DNA from: Undaria pinnatifida
Lineage: Eukaryota > Sar > Phaeophyceae > Laminariales > Alariaceae
NCBI GenBank assembly: GCA_012845835.1
Contig: JABAKD010000008.1
Location: forward strand, 15,739,223-15,803,222
Direction of reading: 5' to 3'
Length of the DNA stretch: 64,000 nucleotides
A program made the translations under genes and the position numbers. The notes under the pieces were generated by a model. The model was not told where the DNA came from. It saw nothing but the letters and a program-made list of their open reading frames with translations, and did no database searches. How positions within the stretch are numbered: the first letter of the stretch is position 1; the number at the start of each line of letters is the position of its first letter. Of this stretch, positions 55,234 through 64,000 are shown piece by piece.

Positions 55234-55860
55234 CGCATGCCCACATTTTCTTCAAAAAATCAAATATTTGTAATTTCCACGAACGTAATCAAAATCCAGC
55301 TTTAATATGCACCCAGTCGTTGAATAGACCACAAATGGGCTAATCGCTGTCATTGTTCGTTATCCACACAAAACAAGAAGCGATCGGTCGATGATGTCAC
55401 GTATATGAAAAAACAATCTGTGGAATCCATGGTGCAGGCCATGCCAGAGGCCTGCAGAAATGGCGTGCTCGGCGTGGGCATGGGCGCCCACTGTCTGTGC
55501 TTTGTGTGTGTGACGTGTGCCTATCTCACAGTCATCTTGCGTTCTTACAGTGCGCGCTTTACCTCCACATTGCTGTGGCAAAACAAGTTTAATGCGGCCC
55601 TTGCTCGCTTCTCCCGAAAAGCAAAAACTATCATTCATGTACAACAAAAACAACACAGCGCCCTTGATCGCGGGCTGGATAGTGCAGGACCGCGTTCTAC
55701 TGTGGAGGCGGCTCGCACGGGTTGCGCGGTACTGCTTGCGCCCTTGACTGAACCCAGGGCTGTTTCCCCTCTCATCTACGCCGAGCCTGCTGATTGATCA
55801 AGATATTTATGTCGAAAAAAATATGCCGTAATCTTGAGTGTGTTGTTGGAATGCGTATCC
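55091..55860. other. Spacer between the arms of the inverted repeat
   Basis: About 770 bases present once. The left part (to about 55,240) continues the left-arm reverse transcriptase upstream (VSIEHADDVPKTVL). The rest has a 130-codon plus-strand frame (55,405-55,797) without recognisable motif. Confidence 0.55.
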
Positions 55861-58800
55861 GAGAAAGTATTTTCCGTTATTAACCAGTTCCACGAAAGCA
55901 TGCGCGCGTGCGTATGGATGACGGTGAACGCTATGAATGGCATGACGTCACTCAGGGATTGTGGCGAGGATGTGCACTGTCGCCGCTTCTTCGCAATGTA
56001 TTTTTCGCCGCACAGCTATACATTCCGTTCCGCTAAGTTTCTGTGAGGACCCAGATTTGTTTAGGACTTGGTGCACCTCCAGGGGGACTTCGGGGAGGGC
56101 GGGTTGGACGTTGAACCACTGGCACATGTACGGAGGCCAGTCTGTGATATGCCGTACGCCGACGATGCAGGCGTTGTGTGTAAATCAAAGGAAGACCTTG
56201 CGAAGATGACTGTCATTGTGACCGTTTTCGAATCAGCAGGCCTCACCGTGTGCGAAACGAAAAAGGAGACAACGCTGCCCCGCACACTCAACAAGGTTCT
56301 CCCGGCCCCACCGCTTGTTATCGAAGCGGCGGGACAGAGGTATGTATGCAGACGATGCATTTTCTGTGCCTGGGCGCGGTCTTATCAACGAAATCGCCGA
56401 AATTTTACGCCATAAATTAACGACGGATCCGACTCGTGTGGGCATGCTACGATCGTTTCAAGTGGGACGTTGTACGATTGTTTCAAGCGTGAGCTGTACG
56501 ATATGGAAGATGCTTCGTTCATACTAAAGGTGCGTCTGCTAAGGACCGCGGTGATGCACACCCTGCTGTAGAGGCGTGTGGCTCGGGATCTTCGCCAGGG
56601 GCAGTTTGCTGACCTATGAACGGCACACTAACACCTCCTGCTAACCGATTTTGGTTCCCAGCGCCGACAACGCACCGACCACCATGTATCGACCGCCAAG
56701 ACCCTCAACACAATGTGAAAGCGTTGAGACGACCACGCAAAAGCCACCTCCTCTTTGCGGGAGCCGTACAAAAGACGACAACAGAGCGACTGACTCATCG
56801 GTTGATGTTCGGGACGATGGTTGATGTGGGTAAAACCCGGGACCAAGCCGACCAGAAAAGAACTGGGCCCAAGCTGTAGCAGACGATATCAAAGCATTCA
56901 ACGGACAACCCCGCTTTGCTGTTAGGAGTAATAAGTTTGTTATGGTTCGGGGCGGCTAAGAGGAGTGGAAACTGGTACCGGGGGGTCGTCGACGCGGCGG
57001 GCCGCTTCATGGCGAAATGGCATAGGACCGAGGCGGATAATCGCTGGCTAATCCACGCAACAGTGGACACCAAGAACAGCAACAACAAGGGTAAACTGGA
57101 GGGAGGGGGGGGGCGTACGGTTACAACAGCTGTGGACGAATGCCGAATCGAAATGGCACATGGTGTGGCAAGCTGCCGGTTTGACTATTTTGTGGAGCGC
57201 ATTAAAATACTATGGTATAGCCCTAAACAATACCATGAGCGGTAATGTTTTCCTTTGTGTGTACTCATCGAGATCAAAGGGGGAAGCACGAACGCGGCAG
57301 TAATGCCATTTACTTGTTGTCTTGCTTCGTTCGTTTTTATCTGTTGTTGTCTTTTTTCTCTCTTTGGTTCATTGTTTTCCCTCCCCGCCGGCCTTAGGCC
57401 GGTATCTACCTCTTCCTCCTGTTGCTTCGTCCGTGCAACAGTTATCTGTTTCCCTTCACCAGCACGTAGGTTGTTTTTCTTGCAGCAGTTCTGGCATTTT
57501 TTCATCTCTCGTTCTTCAGAGCCCCTGGCGTCTTCTTTTTTAAGAGTTCATTTTTCCCTTGTATTATGGATTCGCTCGTTTTGTTTTGCTGTCGTGCCCG
57601 GTATGCAGCATGTTTCACTTGCTTCATTAGAATATGTCGATTCCTTATTTATCGAGATTGTTGTTTATCCTGTCTCACATATACTTTGTATGTCTCTAGG
57701 ATGAATATAAGAGCACGGATGCCGGGTGTACTCACCACACGTAACAAACAATCTTCTGGTCATGCTACCGGCTGCGCTGTAGCATTTTTTGTCATGATTC
57801 TGGGAAGGTTAGGCTAGGAGTATGAACAAGAGGTATTGTTGCAGAACAGAAAATTGCACAGCAGCAAAGACCACGGCAGGGTATCAGTACACACGGCAGG
57901 GAGCCCAGCGATCGGTTCCTACCCTCGACGCTGACAACCGACCGCGCACAGGCTGCTGTGCTGCTGCTGCTGCTGTGTGGGTTACTGCGGCGCAATTTTC
58001 TGTCACTCTTTCTCGTGCGTTGATGACGTGCTCAACTGCTGTTGATAATGTGCTCAACTGCTGTTCATGATGTGCTCAACTGCTGGGAACAAAACAAAAC
58101 GGTTTCAAGGCTCTGATGACAGTGATGTTTGATGTATTTGGAAAATGTGGTTGGGTTTTGCTTCATGCCAGAGGAGGGGGAGACGGGACAGGATAGGGAC
58201 AAAAATACATTATGAAACGATTTAGAAGTGCACACCTAGAACGGGTCATCGATTACCACGTCATGATGTACAGCAGCAGTAGAAATTTCAAGGCAAGATC
58301 TGTGTTGCCGATTTTGTCGATCTTGTTTGTAACATATAAATGATGAAACTCTCGAGTGTTTCCCTCACCACTCCTGGTTATCCGGGCAACGTCTCGCGAG
58401 CCAAACATTTGGCTGGATCGTGTAGCCGAAGACCAAGGGTTGCATCTGTGCCGTCCTCCTTGCAAGACCCGAAGTGGCCGATACACCGATGGTGTAACAT
58501 GGGAAACGGCCACGCAAAAGGGACACAAGGAGGGTTCCAAAGGAGGAAACTCGAGGCTTCGAAACGGTGGAGACCACCGGCTTCTTGAAGAGTGGAGACC
58601 GGCTGCCTCAAGGGTAGAGACGAGCTGCGTCAGGGTGAAGAATGGCGAATCACCGTGTCTATGATATGCCTTGCATGGTGACGTCCTCCTGTCTTCCGAT
58701 CTCCGAGCTTTTGAATTTCAAACTGTTTGCGGGTTTTCATGTACCGGTGTGGCTTTTTGATTATTGGGCAGACTGCTCAAAATATTCAAAAACACCGAAA

Positions 58801-59372
58801 GGCCGCACTACTACTGCTGTTGTTGGTGGGCTGCAAACAGGCTTTGCTGCGGGCCAGGGATGTGGACGGTTGAGTCTTCCGCACCTGTGGCGTTGGCGTG
58901 GATGGAGCACTTGTGGCACGTTGCGTTTGTGTGTGGGCCACAGCTCGCCGGTCTCCAAAGAACGAGAGAAGAGCCTTCTGATTTCGAAAATTGGTTGCTG
59001 GCTGCTACATGTTCGTGGCAAAGAGCTAAATTTGCGCCTCTTCGGGCACTCTTGATGACGCGTTAGCCTGTCTGCCGTGGGCAATACCGCACATCGTCCA
59101 CCAGAAACCTGGCAGCCTCTTCGGGAGGGTGCTTGGGTGTTGTGGATGCCGTCTGGTGTGTCCAGGATGCCCTGTGGAAGATGATGTGTGCCTCGATGTG
59201 TTGGTGTCCTGGCTAGCTGGTCGATTGTTCAATTTTTTATATTAGATTCTACTATCCTTTTTTTTCCTCTCAAACTGGGCCATGACCCTACATTAACCGG
59301 GAGTTTTTTTTTCCTCGATTTTTCTCCCCCCACAGCCGAAATAAGGATATAAAGTCCTTAATGCAAGTAGCT
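55861..59372. repeat. Right arm of the large inverted repeat
   Basis: Inverted counterpart of 51,597-55,090, with scattered single-base differences. Short open frames recur as mirror pairs in the two arms simply because the arms are near-identical. The outer part (58,300-59,230) shares a 107-codon frame (58,761-59,084 minus, 51,893-52,216 in the left arm) with no family recognised. Confidence 0.9.
55888..57110 (+). pseudogene. Non-LTR (LINE-type) reverse transcriptase fragment, right arm
   Basis: Same fragment as in the left arm. Here the catalytic motif is intact (MPYADDAGVVCKSKEDL, about 56,149-56,200), but a 4-base deletion just after the CACGAAAGCATGC block (about 55,896) shifts the frame relative to the left arm. 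QGLWRGCALSPLLRNVFFAA is still readable in its own frame (about 55,955-56,015). The C-terminal pieces LFAGAVQKTTTERLTHRLMF (about 56,750), PEKNWAQAVADDIKAF and FGAAKRSGNWYRGVVDAAGR (about 56,945) need further frame changes. Confidence 0.8.
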
Positions 59373-60267
59373 TATAGACGAAAAATTCCTTAGCCAGGTA
59401 CATCACCACGAGTATAAGGAACACATTTGGAAAATCGCCTGAAAGGATATAAGGGACTCATACTGGAATTATGGTCCCCTATTTTGGGCATCTAGACAAA
59501 GAACGCCGTAACCTGGAAGCTCACCAAGAGGTACTGTGCCTCAAACCAAAAATAGCCTACCCGGGTATAGAGGAAAAACGAACACTGAGCTATCCACACA
59601 TACAGGGCTACTCGCATAGAGTACATGACCAGATAATGCATGTATCAACCTGCACATCATTGTTGTTTTCCCTTCCTTTTTGCTTTTCCCTAAACAGGCT
59701 GAGAGTATTCAGACATTGATTGGCATTAACCACGGCACAAAAGATATAGGGGGTATGGGTCACATGCATGGACACTATTTTTTGCGCTTGTGGATCACCG
59801 TTCTAGAAAGGGAGCGTTCATATGTGTATACTAGACTATACCAATTGTCCTTGTCATTCACCGAGCTCGCTGTGGAAAAAAATGGATCATACGTGTGGAC
59901 TATGTTGTTTATGCTTGTCGCTAGCCGTCCTGGGTAAGAAGTAATCTACAAAAAGAAATAGAGACAAAATATATTTCAGCTGTGAGACCGACCCGATGGG
60001 ATTTTGATCAAAACTCAGCTTTGCAAGCTGCGTGTGATACCTCGATTGCGCGTGTTACGCGGCGTGTACCCCTTGTGAAGAATGCAGGTATAAAAACTAC
60101 TATTATTGCACCAGAGCAAAGCAGCAGTACTGGCATTGCTACGATTTTTATGCATAACATAGAAATAGGTACCAGGCACACGGGAGAGACACCTACTTTC
60201 TAACCTCTCCTGTAATAACAGCAGTCGAACAGAATCGGGAATGTTTTGTTATTTCATTCTCGGTATG
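59373..60267. other. No recognised gene; one degenerate end block of the G-run element
   Basis: 59,975-60,085 resembles the conserved end (CAGCTGTGAGACCGA, CAGCTTTGCAAGCTGCGTGT), more diverged than the other copies. The rest has short frames only. Confidence 0.5.
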
Positions 60268-63200
60268 CAATAGAGTGTCGGTATCGCGGGCAATAGATTC
60301 GGTAATATAGTCCGCAGAGTTACGGTCTATTGGCCACAAGAATATTCTCTTTAAACGGAATATTCTTAGTGAAGCGGAAAATCCGTAGAGAATAGCTAGC
60401 TTACACCACAAGAACGTTCTCGGTAATGGAACGTCCTCCTCTGGACAAGATAGCTAGAAGTAAGCGCATTTAGCGCTCATGGGAATATAGAACACCTAGG
60501 AGAACGTTCCCTGTACGTTCCATAGGTAAAGGTCCAGAAAAGAGCACAGCAGCAATGCTGGAGGGTGAAGCGAACTCTGTGAGCCTCACCGCACCCCCAT
60601 GCTCTCACTCCTTCCCCTTTCCTGTCTCCTCGAGCTTCTCATAGCTCAACGCCAGTAATAAGAAACCATCAAAGGAGAACCGGTGCTGTCTCCAAGCGAA
60701 GCTGATACCCCTGCGTCCCTTCCCTCCCACCATCCGGCACCACGACTCCATTACAATGTGGCGTCGTCGGCAGGACGCTTAGTCTTCAGGTTTCCTTTTT
60801 GGTTTAAAGTTTTGGCTGCTCTACATTGGTTGCTCCATTCTGGGTTTTCTGTCTTCCTCTATCTTCCTATCTATGGCCTTTTTTTTAGTGATCTACTTTA
60901 TTAGTGAATAACCCTATCCTTGGAGTTTAGGCCTCATTACGAGGTGTGGGGGAATATACAGCCTCATGTGTTTGTTTTGAATAGCCGCATCTTCGACCTC
61001 CTTTCCCGATCTTTTAGGATGAACTTTGTCGTCATCTTTCGACCGTCTTGAGGTCTGCATATACGACTATTCAGGGTGGGCTAATGTAATAGAGTGTCGG
61101 TATCGCGGGCAATAGATTCGGTAAGATAGTCCGCAGAGTTACGGTCTATTGGCCACAAGAATATTCTCTTTAAACGGAATATTCTTAGTGAAGCGGAAAA
61201 TCCGTAAAGAATAGCTAGCTTACACCACAAGAACGTTCTCGGTAATGGAACGTCCTCCTCTGGACAAGATAGATAGAAGTAAGCGCATTTAGCGCTCATG
61301 GGGATATAGAACACCTAGGAGAACGTTCCCTGTATGTTCCATAGGTAAAGGTCCAGAAAAGAGCACAGCAGCAATGCTGGAGGGTGAAGCGAACTCTGTG
61401 AGCCTCACCGCACCCCCATGCTCTCACTCCTTCCCCTTTCCTGTCTCCTCGAGCTTCTCATAGCTCAACGCCAGTAATAAGAAACCATCAAAAAAGAACC
61501 GGTGCTGTCTCCAAGCGAAGCTGATACCCCTGCGTCCCTTCCCTCCCACCATCCGGCACCACGACTCCATTACAATGTGGCGTCGTCGGCAGGACGCTTA
61601 GTCTTCAGGTTTCCTTTTTGGTTTAAAGTTTTGGCTGCTCTACATTGGTTGCTCCATTCTGGGTTTTCTGTCTTCCTCTATCTTCCTATCGATTGCCTTT
61701 TTTTTAATGATCTACTTTACTAGTGAATAACCCTATCCTTGGAGTTTAGGCCTCATTACGAGGTGTGGGGGAATATACAGCCTCATGTGTTTGTTTTGAA
61801 TAGCCGCATCTTCGACCTCCTTTCCCGATCTTTTAGGATGAACTTTGTCGTCATCTTTCGACCGTCTTGAGGTCTGCATATACGACTATTCAGGGTGGGC
61901 TAATGTAATAGAGTGTCGGTATCGCGGGCAATAGATTCAATAAGATAGTCCGCAGAGTTACGGTCTATTGGCCACAAGAATATTCTCTTTAAACGGAATA
62001 TTCTTAGTGAAGCGGAAAATCCGTAAAGAATAGCTAGCTTACACCACAAGAACGTTCTCGGTAATGGAACGTCCTCCTCTGGACAAGATAGGTAGAAGTA
62101 AGCGCATTTAGCGCTCATGGGGATATAGAACACCTAGGAGAACGATCCCTGTACGTTCCATAGGTAAAGGTCCAGAAAAGAGCACAGCAGCAATGCTGGA
62201 GGGTGAAGCGAACTCTGTGAGCCTCACCGCACCCCCATGCTCTCACTCCTTCCCCTTTCCTGTCTCCTCGAGCTTCTCATAGCTCAACGCCAGTAATAAG
62301 AAACCATCAAAGGAGAACCGGTGCTGTCTCCAAGCGAAGCTGATACCCCTGCGTCCCTTCCCTCCCACCATCCGGCACCACGACTCCATTACAATGTGGC
62401 GTCGTCGGCAGGACGTTTAGTCTTCAGGTTTCCTTTTTGGTTTAAAGTTTTGGCTGCTCTACATTGGTTGCTCCATTCTGGGTTTTCTGTCTTCCTCTAT
62501 CTTCCTATCTATGGCCTTTTTTTTAATGATCTACTTTACTAGTGAATAACCCCATCCTTGGAGTTTAGGCCTCATTACGAGGTGTGGGGGAATATACAGC
62601 CTCATGTGTTTGTTTTGAATAGCCGCATCTTCGACCTCCTTTCCCGATCTTTTAGGATGAACTTTGTCGTCATCTTTCGACCGTCTTGAGGTCTGCATAT
62701 ACGACTATTCAGGGTGGGCTAATGTAATAGAGTGTCGGTATCGCGGGCAATAGATTCGGTAAGATAGTCCGCAGAGTTACGGTCTATTGGCCACAAGAAT
62801 ATTCTCTTTAAACGGAATATTCTTAGTGAAGCGGAAAATCCGTAAAGAATAGCTAGCTTACACCACAAGAACGTTCTCGGTAATGGAACGTCCTCCTCTG
62901 GACAAGATAGATAGAAGTAAGCGCATTTAGCGCTCATGGGGATATAGAACACCTAGGAGAACGTTCCCTGTACGTTCCATAGGTAAAGGTCCAGAAAAGA
63001 GCACAGCAGCAATGCTGGAGGGTGAAGCGAACTCTGTGAGCCTCACCGCACCCCCATGCTCTCACTCCTTCCCCTTTCCTGTCTCCTCGAGCTTCTCATA
63101 GCTCAACGCCAGTAATAAGAAACCATCAAAGGAGAACCGGTGCTGTCTCCAAGCGAAGCTGATACCCCTGCGTCCCTTCCCTCCAACCATCCGGCACCAC

Positions 63201-64000
63201 GACTCCATTACAATGTGGCGTCGTCGGCAGGACGCTTAGTCTTCAGGTTTCCTTTTTGGTTTAAAGTTTTAACTGCTCTACATTGGTTGCTCCATTCTTG
63301 GTTTTCTGTCTTCCTCTATCTTCCTATCTATGGCCTTTTTTTTAGTGATCTACTTTATTAGTGAATAACCCTATCCTTGGAGTTTAGGCCTCATTACGAG
63401 GTGTGGGGGAATATACAGCCTCATGTGTTTGTTTTGAATAGCCGCATCTTCGACCTCCTTTCCCGATCTTTTAGGATGAAATTTGTCGTCATCTTTCGAC
63501 CGTCTTGAGGTCTGCATATACGACTATTCAGGGTGGGCTAATGTAATAGAGTGTCGGTATCGCGGGCGATAGATTCGGTAAGATAGTCCGCAGAGTTACG
63601 GTCTATTGGCCACAAGAATATTCTCTTTAAACGGAATATTCTTAGTGAAGCGGAAAATCCGTAGAGAATAGCTAGCTTACACCACAAGAACGTTCTCGGT
63701 AATGGAACGTCCTCCTCTGGACAAGATAGGTAGAAGTAAGCGCATTTAGCGCTCATGGGAATATAGAACACCTAGGAGAACGTTCCCTGTACGTTCCATA
63801 GGTAAAGGTCCAGAAAAGAGCACAGCAGCAATGCTGGAGGGTGAAGCGAACTCTGTGAGCCTCACCGCACCCCCATGCTCTCACTCCTTCCCCTTTCCTG
63901 TCTCCTCGAGCTTCTCATAGCTCAACGCCAGTAATAAGAAACCATCAAAGGAGGACCGGTGCTGTCTCCAAGCGAAGCTGATACCCCTGCGTCCCTTCCC
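60268..64000. repeat. 819-bp tandem repeat, four full units and a partial, continuing past the window
   Basis: AATAGAGTGTCGGTATCGCG recurs at 60,269, 61,088, 61,907, 62,726 and 63,545, exactly 819 apart; units differ at only a handful of bases. Two frames persist in every unit (73 codons plus, for example 60,683-60,904; 77 codons minus, for example 61,081-61,314). Each unit has four nGAAnnTTCn dyads, in the first unit at about 60,340, 60,357, 60,410 and 60,501. No known domain is recognised. A diverged relative lies at 26,110-26,335. Confidence 0.97.

Noticed and set aside
60683-60904. A 73-aa membrane-like protein gene repeated in each 819-bp unit
   Set aside because: Near-identity of units explains frame conservation and there is no independent coding evidence; kept only as a testable point.

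Overview
This is eukaryotic DNA with no sign of a bacterial or viral gene layout. It carries a Ty3/gypsy-type LTR retrotransposon, a DIRS/PAT-type tyrosine-recombinase retrotransposon, decayed non-LTR retrotransposon reverse transcriptase, tRNA-like SINE heads, GT-AG introns with T-rich acceptors, satellites and very long G/C homopolymers. The mix would fit a repeat-rich algal or stramenopile genome, but no host gene is clear enough to name the organism, so that guess is weak.

Layout. 1-9249 (minus strand) is a Ty3/gypsy element: gag at 6298-9249, then pol from about 5974 to beyond the left edge. Pol is one open frame with, in order, a NADAR (YbiA-like) domain, aspartic protease, reverse transcriptase, RNase H, a long proline/serine-rich linker and a DDE integrase. 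The NADAR domain is the most unexpected item here. An 84-bp minisatellite lies upstream of gag (9.7-10.5 kb). 10.5-21.4 kb holds no confident gene: a possible exon, a GAACTTCTG-type minisatellite and the first copy of an unclassified G-run repeat element. 21.7-24.5 kb is a broken multi-exon gene on the plus strand. It combines the end of a DEDD-type 3'-5' exonuclease with a large second domain, and has at least four in-frame stops.

26.9-43.2 kb is dominated by a DIRS/PAT-like element on the minus strand (about 33,043-43,169): gag in two pieces, RT-RNase H, a broken tyrosine recombinase, and split direct repeats in the order A1 ... B1-A2 ... B2. Its 5' region carries a 12-unit, about 220-bp satellite. 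A 5'-terminal fragment of a second copy, with only 4 satellite units, lies inverted at 27,288-28,820. Between them (29.5-32.6 kb) are tandem copies of the C-run element. 43.2-51.5 kb contains more copies of that element in both orientations, a SINE-like unit and an inverted copy of the 15.6-kb minisatellite.

51,597-59,372 is a nearly 7.8-kb imperfect palindrome. Its roughly 3.5-kb arms each hold the same decayed non-LTR reverse transcriptase. 60,268-64,000 is a tandem array of an 819-bp unit (four full units plus a partial) running off the right edge.

The only long open coding regions are the gag and pol genes of the two LTR/YR-type elements; most short open frames elsewhere lie in satellites or homopolymers. 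Everything was read by eye, so family names rest on motifs and repeat boundaries are approximate to a few bases.
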